Shown in pieces: positions 1 through 6,229 of a stretch of 15,443 bases of DNA. The stretch is from Candidatus Microgenomates bacterium (GTDB taxonomy: Bacteria; Patescibacteriota; Microgenomatia; UBA1406; GWC2-37-13): the NCBI GenBank assembly GCA_016178125.1, contig JACOTV010000065.1, forward strand, positions 1-15,443. Reading direction: 5' to 3'. A program made the translations under genes and the position numbers. The notes under the pieces were generated by a model that saw only the letters and a list, made by a program, of their open reading frames with translations, was not told the DNA's origin and searched no databases. Position 1 is the first letter of the stretch; each line of letters begins with the position of its first letter.

Positions 1-686
1 ACGCTTGAAGGTGCGTTAAACAATCCAAACAGATTCAGTACCGGAAGCCCCATGGTTTCCCAACTACGATGAAATTCATAGTAATGGACACCAGCTTCGT
101 TTGATTTATCGTATTCACCCAAAAGCTCAAGCGACGGATCTTTCATCATGGAGCGGGTCATCGCCGTTACTCCAGCAGAGGTGCTCGCTGTGACAGGAAT
201 ACCTTTGTCTGCAGAAAACAAAAATGACCCGGTTGCCTTCTGTAAATAAAACATCGACGCACCAGCTTGTGTTGAATACGCAACGATACGTTTTGGCTTT
301 TCATCGAGCGTATCTACCTGGAAAAAGGGATCGGCGATCTGTCGGAAATCGGCAGCGGAGAAATTTTGCTTAAACTGGTAGAGTTTTGCGGTTGTGGGCG
401 CTTGCACACTAACGCTTGCTGGGACAACCCAATCGCTTACGCTGACTTGGGGGAGTGCATACATTTTGTCTTGCTTTACTGGTGCTTTCGTTACCGTCTC
501 TTGATCCCCAGGCCTCATTGATTCAGGCGATTTCTGAGAAGAGCCCTTCATCATAAATACCGCGACAATGAGAACGACCACGATAACGATCGCCCCAAGA
601 ATCAAGGGCAACATTCTCTTTGAAGGTTCAGATTGTTGAGAGCTTTGCATGCCGGGAGAAGTAGGCGAAGACATAGATGGTTCCAT
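1..686 (-). CDS. Membrane-anchored protein of unknown function (partial, C-terminus off left edge)
   Basis: An open frame of 228 codons runs leftwards from ATG 684-686 and leaves the window without a stop. The N-terminus is Ser/Pro/Gln-rich and cytoplasmic-looking (about residues 1-24, ending SKR). One hydrophobic helix follows (about 25-46, LPLILGAIVIVVVLIVAVFMM), then a Pro/Lys/Gln-rich linker and a soluble domain presumably outside the membrane. I do not recognise the domain. It has short beta-like stretches and no obvious catalytic motif. A second in-frame ATG lies at 672-674. The upstream start is preferred because a TTGACA-N18-TATTGT promoter ends 7 nt before it, predicting a leaderless transcript. 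The gene is divergent from the patatin-like gene. That it is coding is well supported by the long open frame and the anchor; function is unknown. Confidence 0.75.
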   Translation of the reverse strand, partial: MEPSMSSPTSPGMQSSQQSEPSKRMLPLILGAIVIVVVLIVAVFMMKGSSQKSPESMRPGDQETVTKAPVKQDKMYALPQVSVSDWVVPASVSVQAPTTAKLYQFKQNFSAADFRQIADPFFQVDTLDEKPKRIVAYSTQAGASMFYLQKATGSFLFSADKGIPVTASTSAGVTAMTRSMMKDPSLELLGEYDKSNEAGVHYYEFHRSWETMGLPVLNLFGLFNAPSS

Positions 687-693
687 TACTACA

Positions 694-723
694 ACAATAC
701 ATAACAAACGCGATGCATGTCAA
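694..723 (-). promoter_or_regulatory. Sigma70-type promoter for the leftward anchored protein
   Basis: Read on the minus strand, a perfect -35 TTGACA (718-723) is followed by an 18-nt spacer and a -10 TATTGT (694-699, 4 of 6 consensus). Only 7 nt separate the -10 from ATG 686, so transcription would start at or next to the start codon. This is the only promoter in the window with a perfect -35 box. Confidence 0.6.
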
Positions 724-735
724 GTAAATATTTAC
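724..735. promoter_or_regulatory. 12-bp perfect palindrome between two divergent promoters (possible operator)
   Basis: GTAAATATTTAC is self-complementary. It lies immediately next to the -35 of the leftward promoter and 1 nt before the -10 of the rightward patatin promoter. A dimeric repressor bound here would block both promoters. It is AT-rich, so chance is possible. No regulator gene is nearby. Confidence 0.35.
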
Positions 736-736
736 C

Positions 737-742
737 TATAAT
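737..742 (+). promoter_or_regulatory. -10 box TATAAT of the patatin-like gene, leaderless spacing
   Basis: A consensus TATAAT ends exactly 6 nt before ATG 749, which places the predicted transcription start on the start codon. No good -35 box is visible at 16-18 nt upstream. Confidence 0.6.
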
Positions 743-748
743 ACCTTT

Positions 749-1318
749 ATGCCACAACGACCCCGTATCGGCCTTGCTTTAGGAAGCGGCAGCGCAAAAG
801 GACTTGCCCATCTGGGTGTGTTACGTGTTCTGGAGCAACATAGCATTCCTATCGACTATATCGCCGGGTCATCAATAGGCGCGGTAATCGGTGCCTATTA
901 TGCACAAAACCCGACTATCAACGCTCTTGAGGAGTTGGTATACAAGCTCTCAGAGCGAAACCTCACTTCTGTTTTGGATCTTTCGATAAAAGGCGGTCTC
1001 ATAAAAGGAAATAAGATTGAAACGCTTCTCAGGGAGACGCTGAAGACAGATTCATTTGATTCGCTACAGATACCGTTTGCCGCAGTAGCCACTGACTTGA
1101 CCAACGCAGATTCAGTCTCGTTTACACGCGGAGACTTAATAAAAGCGCTTCGCGCAAGTAGCGCGATTCCTGGCTTTTTGCGTTCTATCGAATACGATGG
1201 ACGATTTTTGGCAGATGGCGGACTTTCGAACCCTGTTCCTGTAGACGTGGTCCGTGCCATGGGGGCAGACATAGTCATTGCGGTAAATTCTCTCGCGAAT
1301 TCCGAGCCACTCGATTAA
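749..1318 (+). CDS. Patatin-like phospholipase, N-terminal catalytic part (frame broken after residue 189)
   Basis: Patatin-family acyl hydrolases cleave acyl chains from lipids with a Ser-Asp dyad. The oxyanion-hole segment is GSGSAKGLAHLG (residues 12-23). The nucleophile elbow is GSSIG (40-44, Ser42), and the catalytic Asp lies in DGG (156-158). All catalytic elements are present. The frame then stops at TAA 1316-1318 just after the strand DIVIAVN, where bacterial RssA-like homologues continue for roughly 80 or more residues. The missing tail is found in the +1 frame (see 1314-1565). A TATAAT box 6 nt before the ATG supports this start and a leaderless message. Family assignment is secure. 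Whether the gene is inactive, recoded or hit by a sequencing indel cannot be told from the sequence. Confidence 0.88.
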   Translation: MPQRPRIGLALGSGSAKGLAHLGVLRVLEQHSIPIDYIAGSSIGAVIGAYYAQNPTINALEELVYKLSERNLTSVLDLSIKGGLIKGNKIETLLRETLKTDSFDSLQIPFAAVATDLTNADSVSFTRGDLIKALRASSAIPGFLRSIEYDGRFLADGGLSNPVPVDVVRAMGADIVIAVNSLANSEPLD

Positions 1319-1565
1319 TATTCTTCGACATCATCTTGCGTTAAAGTCTTCACAACACGCCGATATCACGATCGCGCCACGCATATATTCAGGAATAATC
1401 GCGTGGCGCGACTTCTTCACTCGTGCAAAAGTCGACGAGTTCGTTGCAGAGGGTGCACGCGCTGCCGAAGAGCAAATGCCCGCCATACAACGTGCAATCC
1501 GTAGCGTCCACCACCAATCACCGATAACCCGTGTCATGACATTTTTGCGATCACTCAAACCATGA
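1314..1565 (+). pseudogene. C-terminal part of the patatin-like phospholipase in the +1 frame
   Basis: The frame shifted by +1 from the 749 gene is open from 1287 to the TGA at 1563-1565. It encodes a plausible patatin tail: NILRHHLALKSSQHADIT, then IAPRI, a WRDFF segment, and an acidic/Ala helix leading to MPAIQRAI. The ADI-x-I-x-P strand followed by a short helix is typical of the end of RssA-like patatins. It has no start codon of its own. Its stop overlaps the next gene's ATG as ATGA (1562-1565), an arrangement expected for a real coupled upstream gene. The frame change must fall between 1287 and 1315. A few residues between the two parts may also be missing. Confidence 0.75.
1372..1411. 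repeat. 11-bp perfect inverted repeat inside the patatin tail
   Basis: TCGCGCCACGC (1372-1382) and GCGTGGCGCGA (1401-1411) are exact reverse complements around an 18-nt AT-rich spacer. It lies in coding sequence with no T-run after it, so it is not a typical terminator. Confidence 0.7.
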
Positions 1566-2566
1566 GGCGATTGGTTCTAAGCATAGCCGTCGTAGTACTC
1601 ATGACCTGTGTCATTTCTTTGTCTCTACACCTTAAACTGAACACTCCCCAGAAAGCTCTGACACCGCCTATCCTTTCGCAACACGCGTATGCAAAAATGA
1701 AAGTCAAATTATTTACACTCGTTGACCAACAGAATCCCCGAATCGCAATCGAATGGCTCAAAAAACAGATGGAAACCGACCCTAACGCTCGGGGATTTTG
1801 TCATGAACTTCTACACGAAACAGGACGCCATGCATATGGCAAATATCATGATTTCACCAAGGCGCTTTCGTATCGAGACGAAGTCTGCGTCGCCGGATAT
1901 ATACACGGAGTAATCGAAGCGTATTTCAAAAGTAGTGCCGATTTATTCACTTCGATCAAAATGGTGTGTGCAGACCACCCCGGTGGAAAATACATAACGT
2001 GGGAATGTTATCACGGGGTGGGACATGGCCTTATGTACTACACCGATAACAACGTGCCCGCATCGCTTGATTACTGCGAATCGTATGACACGCCGTTTGC
2101 GCGTTCAGCGTGCGCAAACGGCGTCTTTATGGAAAACGCAAGTGCTGACCACGACAATCATCCGTCTAAATTTCTCAAAAGCGAAGACGCCTTTTATCCT
2201 TGCGACGTGTTTCCATATAAATCAGACTGCTATATGAATGCTCCCGTACGATTCCTGGCGACACACAACAACGACTATCGGCGTGCCTTTACCTGGTGCC
2301 ACGATGCCCACGAATATGAATCAGACTGCATATACGGCGTTGCTTCGCAGATGACAAGGCGGAATATGGGCCACGAAGAAGAGATGCAAACCATGTGCGC
2401 GTCTCTTACGAGTCCAAAAAACGGCACCTGTATAAAAAGCATGGTCGTATGGTACATAACCTATTACGGCCGCTTAAACGAAGCGCGATCGTTGTGCGAT
2501 CGCTTGCATCAATCCAACAAACCCCTCTGTAAAAAAGTGGTTGCTGCGTACGTTCCGCAATTATAA
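1562..2566 (+). CDS. Signal-anchored Cys/His-rich repeat protein of unknown function
   Basis: 334 residues. Residues about 4-23 form a hydrophobic signal anchor (LVLSIAVVVLMTCVISLSL); the rest is soluble and probably extracytoplasmic. It contains 14 Cys after the anchor. Three consecutive modules keep the spacing C-x21/22-C-x9-11-C, starting at WECYHGVGHG, SDCYMNAP and GTCIKSMV. Each has an Ala-containing helix before the second Cys and a GV or VV step after the third. A more divergent first module begins GFCHELLHETG and ends CVAGYIHGVIE. The pattern resembles disulfide-stapled helix-hairpin (Sel1/Hcp-like) repeats, an analogy only. His-rich segments HELLHETGRH and CYHGVGHG could bind metal. 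I do not recognise a named family. The start overlaps the patatin stop (ATGA), suggesting coupled translation and possibly a shared envelope role. Confidence 0.85.
   Translation: MRRLVLSIAVVVLMTCVISLSLHLKLNTPQKALTPPILSQHAYAKMKVKLFTLVDQQNPRIAIEWLKKQMETDPNARGFCHELLHETGRHAYGKYHDFTKALSYRDEVCVAGYIHGVIEAYFKSSADLFTSIKMVCADHPGGKYITWECYHGVGHGLMYYTDNNVPASLDYCESYDTPFARSACANGVFMENASADHDNHPSKFLKSEDAFYPCDVFPYKSDCYMNAPVRFLATHNNDYRRAFTWCHDAHEYESDCIYGVASQMTRRNMGHEEEMQTMCASLTSPKNGTCIKSMVVWYITYYGRLNEARSLCDRLHQSNKPLCKKVVAAYVPQL
2090..2124. repeat. 13-bp perfect inverted repeat, 9-nt loop, inside the Cys-rich repeat gene
   Basis: ACGCCGTTTGCGC (2090-2102) and GCGCAAACGGCGT (2112-2124) are exact reverse complements around the loop GTTCAGCGT. 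The element encodes part of the second Cys module and is not followed by a T-run. Confidence 0.8.
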
Positions 2567-2845
2567 GTGGTGATTATCTAGAACAATATCGGCAGTCGAT
2601 GCTTCGATTTCGGGCATGGGAATATGCAATTTCTCAAGAACGACTCGTAACTCTTGTTGGAACGCATCAAACGTTTCTTTTGATTCCCAAATATCGGTTA
2701 CCTGCCATCCGTTTTGCATAGGTCCCGCAAAATGATACAAGCGTCCTCGTGGGTTAGCGTATCCTGCCTCTTCTAGTTTTTTAATAACAAGATCGTATTG
2801 TTGTTTGGTGCCTTGGGGGACTTTGAATATATATACAAATGCCAT
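2561..2845 (-). CDS. Small dimeric alpha/beta-barrel protein (ABM-like), function unknown
   Basis: 94 residues. The order is a beta strand (AFVYIFKVP), the helix KQQYDLVIKKLEEAG, then LYHFAGPMQNGWQVTDIWES and the helix KETFDAFQQELRVVLEKL, closing with IPMPEIEAS and a last strand. This beta-alpha-beta-beta-alpha-beta order and the G-W-x-V-x-D-x-W-E-S signature match the dimeric alpha/beta-barrel superfamily of antibiotic-biosynthesis-monooxygenase-like proteins, many of which have no known substrate. No cofactor site can be assigned. It has one of the few convincing Shine-Dalgarno stretches in the window (GGAAGGAAG about 9 nt before the ATG), as expected for the second gene of a transcript led by the NUDIX gene 39 nt upstream. 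Its 3' end overlaps the convergent Cys-rich gene by 6 nt. Confidence 0.8.
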   Translation of the reverse strand: MAFVYIFKVPQGTKQQYDLVIKKLEEAGYANPRGRLYHFAGPMQNGWQVTDIWESKETFDAFQQELRVVLEKLHIPMPEIEASTADIVLDNHHL

Positions 2846-2884
2846 ACTTCATCACTTCCTTCCATTTACATGGTACTCCTTTTA

Positions 2885-3295
2885 TTAATCGATTAAATTT
2901 TCTTTTTTAAGATACGCATATATTATGCGGTCGACCGGTGACAGAAGAGATTGGTCAACCTGTGAGTCGTGCCAATCCATCTCTTCAATTTCCTGAGACG
3001 GCACGAGTGTTCCAACATATTCTGCGGTGTAACAGGTCATTTGCACAAAAACCCCTTCGGGCTTGCCGTGGGCTTGCGCTTGAAACGTTCCCAAGTACTT
3101 AATTGTCTCTTGAGATATGTCTACGCCAAGCTCTTCGCGTATTTCACGAATCAATGTTTCATAGTCTGTTTCACACGCTTCGCGTTTGCCCCCCGGCAAG
3201 TACCATGCATCTTTTCCCCGCGAACGAGTCGCAAGCACGTTGCGATCTTTTATATATATCCATGCGATTTTATCTATCAATGGTTTATCTGACAT
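2885..3295 (-). CDS. NUDIX hydrolase
   Basis: NUDIX enzymes hydrolyse nucleoside diphosphates linked to another group, using Mg2+ held by the NUDIX box. The box is complete: G36-x5-E42-x7-R50-E51-I52-x-E54-E55-x-G57-V58. It is preceded by the usual strand WYLPGG. The 136-residue length fits a single-domain enzyme. The substrate is not predictable, though the small acidic C-terminal part recalls MutT/8-oxo-dGTP-type proteins. An ATG nine bases further upstream (3302-3304) gives a three-residue longer protein. The shorter start is preferred because a TAGAAT -10 (3303-3308) overlaps the longer ATG and sits 7 nt before ATG 3295. The gene is divergent from the ATP-cone/GT4 gene, with their -10 boxes only 13 nt apart. 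Confidence 0.9.
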   Translation of the reverse strand: MSDKPLIDKIAWIYIKDRNVLATRSRGKDAWYLPGGKREACETDYETLIREIREELGVDISQETIKYLGTFQAQAHGKPEGVFVQMTCYTAEYVGTLVPSQEIEEMDWHDSQVDQSLLSPVDRIIYAYLKKENLID

Positions 3296-3302
3296 ATGGC
3301 AC

Positions 3303-3308
3303 ATTCTA
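3303..3308 (-). promoter_or_regulatory. -10 box TAGAAT of the NUDIX gene; decides its start
   Basis: TAGAAT (5 of 6 consensus on the minus strand) is followed by 7 nt and ATG 3295. It physically overlaps the alternative ATG at 3304, which would therefore lie upstream of the transcription start. Confidence 0.5.
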
Positions 3309-3321
3309 CGACGTCTTACGC

Positions 3322-3327
3322 TAAAAT
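3322..3327 (+). promoter_or_regulatory. -10 box TAAAAT of the ATP-cone/GT4 gene, leaderless spacing
   Basis: TAAAAT is followed by exactly 6 nt and ATG 3334. The GGGGAG that fills the gap touches the ATG and is too close to act as a Shine-Dalgarno sequence. No clear -35 is seen. Confidence 0.5.
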
Positions 3328-3333
3328 GGGGAG

Positions 3334-4698
3334 ATGAAAGCAGTACAGGTCGTTAAACGCGATGGTCAAGTAGAGCAATTCAGCCCAGAAAAAATTGAGC
3401 GCGTAATGCGTGCTGCAGGGATGAACGAAGAACAATCAAAGCTCCTTGTTGCGAGTATCGTCTCGTGGATTAGTGCTTTGCACATTGAATCTATCACATC
3501 GCTCAAAATACGCGATGCAGTTCTTGATGAAATGGTAGCACTTGAGCAAATTCTCAATCACTTTGATCGTGAAAAATATGCAGTAACTGTGCATACGACC
3601 ACCAATACTCTTTCGCATACAAACATACTTTCGCATAATGAACAGATCGGTCATGTTACCGTTCGTAGATATACTTCTCCCCACAATATATTCATTCCCC
3701 GTGTGCCCTATGCTTCGGCTCACTCGGTCATCATGACCAATTTCACCCTCATGCCGCATATCTGGGTGTTGGTACAAGTTGCTTTTAAAAAAGTGACCCG
3801 TACAAAACGGTTCGGGTTTTATATATTCCCCTGTGGAGGGTTTACCCCCAACTGGAAATCAATGCCAAGGCTCCAGCGAGCTATTAAAAAGTTTATTCAT
3901 ATTGCAATCGGCGCCCCACTTATTGCGTACACTGCAGATAGCGTAATCGCTATATCTTCATGGGAAAAGCGAGAGCTTTCAAAAAACCACATCCCCGCAC
4001 ATGCAATAACGGTGATTCCGCTTGGCGTCGAAGACGAGGCATTTAAGCCTATTGACACCCCCGTATCTTCCCCTATCATCGAGTTGGTCAAAACCCACAG
4101 ACCGTACGTTGTGCAAGTCTCGCGTATCCATCCGATTAAAAATATAAAAACCACCATTCAGGCCCTTGCTCAAATGAATAGTCTCCTGTCTTACATTATT
4201 GTCGGGGCGGTCGAAGATGAAAATCACCTCCGCGAATTACAAGATCTTATCAACAAACTTAATCTTTCGAACCGGGTTATTTTTGCCGGCAAATTGACCA
4301 CTCAGGAAAAATATTTCGTTATCGATAACAGTCTATGTATGGTTCACATGTCGTATAACGAATCGTTTGGTCTGTCAGTCTACGAAGGGATGAGTCGCGG
4401 CAAAATTTGTATTGCAGCACACAATTCTGCACTCGAGGAAGCAATAAAAGAGGAGCATAATGGATATCTATTTGCGACTACCGATAGTGCAGGACTTGCC
4501 AGCAAACTGACCGAGCTCCTATCCCCCAATAGCTCCGCAGTGCGAAGAAGAATAGAACAAACAAACAAGGGAGAAATGCAACGATTTACGTGGGCAAATA
4601 CGGCCAATACTCTTCAGAAGCTTATTGGCATGTTCATTATGGTCTTACCCTTGAGCACTATCGATTGGGGTTATGTAGCCATCGCTGTTACTTCGTAG
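3334..4698 (+). CDS. ATP-cone domain fused to an N-terminally shortened GT4-type glycosyltransferase
   Basis: Residues about 4-70 are an ATP-cone, the nucleotide-sensing domain of NrdR and class I/III ribonucleotide reductases: VVKRDGQVEQFSPEKI (6-21), a helical middle, and SLKIRDAVLDEM (56-67). From about residue 74 the protein becomes a retaining GT-B glycosyltransferase of the GT4 group. It has a strand AVTVHTT (83-89), the linker YTADSVIAISSWEK, the donor-site VSRIHPIKN (R264, K269) and the E-x7-E motif ESFGLSVYE (E343, E351). GT4 proteins normally begin with a strand and a Gly-rich loop before the segment matching 68-89; here those roughly 20-25 residues are replaced by the ATP-cone. The frame is open throughout, with a leaderless promoter at the ATG. 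It could be a nucleotide-controlled glycosyltransferase, a deletion fusion of two neighbouring genes, or an assembly join. The last 20 residues are hydrophobic and atypical. Confidence 0.85.
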   Translation: MKAVQVVKRDGQVEQFSPEKIERVMRAAGMNEEQSKLLVASIVSWISALHIESITSLKIRDAVLDEMVALEQILNHFDREKYAVTVHTTTNTLSHTNILSHNEQIGHVTVRRYTSPHNIFIPRVPYASAHSVIMTNFTLMPHIWVLVQVAFKKVTRTKRFGFYIFPCGGFTPNWKSMPRLQRAIKKFIHIAIGAPLIAYTADSVIAISSWEKRELSKNHIPAHAITVIPLGVEDEAFKPIDTPVSSPIIELVKTHRPYVVQVSRIHPIKNIKTTIQALAQMNSLLSYIIVGAVEDENHLRELQDLINKLNLSNRVIFAGKLTTQEKYFVIDNSLCMVHMSYNESFGLSVYEGMSRGKICIAAHNSALEEAIKEEHNGYLFATTDSAGLASKLTELLSPNSSAVRRRIEQTNKGEMQRFTWANTANTLQKLIGMFIMVLPLSTIDWGYVAIAVTS

Positions 4699-4699
4699 A

Positions 4700-4948
4700 T
4701 CACGACGCAACCAACGATTCCTTTTCAGATTTGCGCCATTTCTTTACTTGGCGCTCACGGGCCATTGCTGTTTGAATATCGGGAAATTCCTCGTGGTAAA
4801 CCATGGTTACTGGGCGGCGCGCGCGCACGTATTTTGAACCGCGCGCGCTATCTGAATTATGTTCTTTGAGTCGCTTGTCAGGGTTATTGGTAATACCACA
4901 ATACAGCGAATTATCTGCGCACCTCAAGATGTAAAAAAAGTAAGACAT
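4700..4948 (-). CDS. GIY-YIG nuclease-domain protein (UPF0213/YhbQ-like)
   Basis: 82 residues, the usual length for single-domain GIY-YIG proteins. The GIY part is FYILRC (residues 5-10) and the YIG part is YCGIT. The conserved Arg lies in DKRLKEHN, the basic RARRPV segment follows, and the Glu lies in MARERQVKKW. These are the catalytic Tyr, Arg and Glu of UvrC-type nuclease domains. Proteins of this kind are proposed to act on DNA; the cellular role of the stand-alone family is poorly defined. It is the last gene of a probable three-gene leftward operon, starting 8 nt after the stop of the helical protein. It converges on the ATP-cone/GT4 gene with 1 nt between stops. Confidence 0.9.
   Translation of the reverse strand: MSYFFYILRCADNSLYCGITNNPDKRLKEHNSDSARGSKYVRARRPVTMVYHEEFPDIQTAMARERQVKKWRKSEKESLVAS
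4817..4848. repeat. GC-alternating inverted repeat inside the GIY-YIG gene
   Basis: Two alternating GC runs (4817-4826 and 4840-4848) can pair over 9 bp around a 14-nt loop. They encode the conserved Arg/Ala-rich segment of the GIY-YIG protein, so codon choice for Arg and Ala may be enough to explain them. Confidence 0.5.
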
Positions 4949-4956
4949 AAAGTGGT

Positions 4957-5280
4957 CTACGTACGCACTTCGCGAATATCTTCGTGCAGCATTTTTTTAA
5001 GGTCTTCGACCGTGGTAACAATTTTATTTTCTACGGTATCGATTCGTTTATTAAGAAGGCTCCACACTTCATCGTGATTATTATTTGCATGATGCAAAAG
5101 AAATAGCTTTTTATCTTCTTCGCCAAGGTTTGATAATATAAGGTCGAGCACCGTGTGATGAATCTGCGATTCGATCAGCGCGCTCAGTTCGGCCTTCTCG
5201 CTCGGCGACAGCTTGAGCGCATCAAGCTCTACATAGAGAGACTCTATTTGTATAAGGTGATCATAAAAGTATTTATTCAT
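4957..5280 (-). CDS. Small helical protein of unknown function
   Basis: 107 residues, predicted almost entirely alpha-helical: an N-terminal helix MNKYFYDHLIQIESLYVELD, a SPSEKAELSALIESQIHH helix, a hydrophobic LDLILSNLG segment, EEDKKLFLLHHANN, and an acidic/basic C-terminal helix with heptad-like spacing that could be a coiled coil. Length and character resemble small helical proteins common in CPR genomes (DUF5663-like), but I cannot confirm that. It begins 2 nt after the stop of the double-psi-barrel-like gene (TAA-CC-ATG) and ends 8 nt before the GIY-YIG gene, so all three are probably one operon. No enzymatic motif is visible. Confidence 0.75.
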   Translation of the reverse strand: MNKYFYDHLIQIESLYVELDALKLSPSEKAELSALIESQIHHTVLDLILSNLGEEDKKLFLLHHANNNHDEVWSLLNKRIDTVENKIVTTVEDLKKMLHEDIREVRT

Positions 5281-5282
5281 GG

Positions 5283-6155
5283 TTATGATGCTATCGTGAT
5301 TGGCCCAAGGGGTATTTTGTCCTCAGGATCGTCGATAAAATAATACAACACCGGCCCCTTTTGCGCGCCGTCGTAGCGTTCTAAATATTTCATCACTTCG
5401 GGCGAACCACCCAAATGTTTTCCGGTATGAGGCGACGGACCTGCGTCTCCAATGACCACAACCATCGCGTGTCCGTTATCGGGGTTCACAATCAACATTT
5501 TTCGGAATTTAAAAAATTTGTAGAGTTCATTATTGTTTTCGTCCCAACCGGGTGCAAGAAACGTTTGCACCGCGATGTAATATTTTTCGCGGTCGATGTC
5601 GCGCTGGGTAAGCGCCCCTCCTGACTCAGCAAAATATCCCCATGCGCCGCGACCGGGCGCCATCCCCGACGCCCCGGTCGCGGCGTCTTCGGGTGTTGCA
5701 AAATGCGTATCCATCGTATCCCCCGGATACCGCGTCAAATGTTGTTCGGCACCAATATATCCATACGTTCTATTTAACTGAAATCCGCCAAGAACAGCCC
5801 AGACAGGCATCTTAAAATACACACTCAGGAGTGATCCAATCTGAGAATCCTGATCAGCATTAAGCGGTTGCACTTCTGCTGGAAGAAGTGATGATAGTTC
5901 TTTGACGAGTGATTCGCGGGTATGCTCGACGGTGATCTTATTTTCGTGCGGAGGAGACAACTGTGCAAACGAAACTGGCGGGCTAAAAGCGAACGTCAGT
6001 ATACCGGCTAAGGCACCAACTAATAAATTCTGCGGAACGTGTTTCAATGTGTCAAGAGCTGACGCATGTTTGGTATGTATAGCATGTTCAAGTTCGTTGT
6101 GACGCGCGGTCCACTTTTGTTTCAGGTGCTGAAATTGCGCTGAAGGAGAGTCCAT
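5283..6155 (-). CDS. Membrane-anchored protein with a double-psi-beta-barrel-like C-terminal region
   Basis: 290 residues. A charged cytoplasmic N-terminus (1-42) precedes one hydrophobic helix (about 43-65, NLLVGALAGILTFAFSPPVS), so the rest should be outside the membrane. The middle holds a YPGD stretch, an Ala/Gly-rich linker and a Tyr-rich segment (EKYYIAVQTFL). The C-terminal part has the strand LIVNPDNGHAMVVVIGDAGP followed by a Gly/Ser turn and SPEVMKYL. This N-x-x-NG ... V-x-V-x-D-x-GP layout matches RlpA/expansin-type double-psi barrels, where the Asp is catalytic in lytic enzymes. The match is moderate and a cell-wall role is inferred. TACAAT with an extended TG lies 6 nt before the ATG. 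First gene of the leftward operon, divergent from rarA. Confidence 0.8.
   Translation of the reverse strand: MDSPSAQFQHLKQKWTARHNELEHAIHTKHASALDTLKHVPQNLLVGALAGILTFAFSPPVSFAQLSPPHENKITVEHTRESLVKELSSLLPAEVQPLNADQDSQIGSLLSVYFKMPVWAVLGGFQLNRTYGYIGAEQHLTRYPGDTMDTHFATPEDAATGASGMAPGRGAWGYFAESGGALTQRDIDREKYYIAVQTFLAPGWDENNNELYKFFKFRKMLIVNPDNGHAMVVVIGDAGPSPHTGKHLGGSPEVMKYLERYDGAQKGPVLYYFIDDPEDKIPLGPITIAS
5645..5685. repeat. 13-bp perfect inverted repeat inside the double-psi-barrel-like gene
   Basis: CGCCGCGACCGGG (5645-5657) and CCCGGTCGCGGCG (5673-5685) are exact reverse complements around a 15-nt loop. The element encodes the Ala/Gly-rich linker before the AWGYF segment. No T-run follows on either strand. 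Confidence 0.8.
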
Positions 6156-6161
6156 ACAAAG

Positions 6162-6170
6162 ATTGTATCA
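6162..6170 (-). promoter_or_regulatory. Extended -10 (TGA-TACAAT) of the leftward operon, leaderless spacing
   Basis: On the minus strand TG-A-TACAAT lies exactly 6 nt before ATG 6155. The TG extension compensates for the lack of a recognisable -35 box. Confidence 0.6.
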
Positions 6171-6199
6171 GGTTTCATTTTGATTGCGTTTAATTTGAT

Positions 6200-6211
6200 G
6201 AACGATCGTTC
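6200..6211. promoter_or_regulatory. GAAC-N4-GTTC perfect palindrome, candidate SOS (LexA/DinR) box before rarA
   Basis: GAACGATCGTTC is a perfect 12-bp palindrome matching the GAAC-N4-GTTC core of Gram-positive-type SOS boxes. It lies at about -45 to -34 relative to the predicted rarA start, over the -35 region, and 45-56 nt upstream of the divergent operon's ATG. The adjacent gene is a DNA-repair/replication gene, which fits. No lexA gene is in the window. Confidence 0.5.
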
Positions 6212-6229
6212 CCTCCTTAAACTGATCTG

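Noticed and set aside
898..1278. Long antisense frames such as 898-1278 (-), 3436-3777 (-) and 11583-11858 (-)
   Set aside because: They lie opposite strongly supported genes, have no family features and arise from codon bias of the real strand.
3302..3304. ATG 3304 as the NUDIX start
   Set aside because: A TAGAAT -10 overlaps it, so the first transcribed ATG is likely 3295; the difference is only three residues.
3328..3333. GGGGAG before ATG 3334 as a Shine-Dalgarno sequence
   Set aside because: It directly touches the ATG with no spacing, and the -10 box just before it puts it at or upstream of the transcription start.
5645..5685. Intrinsic terminator
   Set aside because: The hairpin is inside an intact coding sequence and no T-run follows on either strand; the same holds for 1372-1411, 2090-2124 and 7211-7245.
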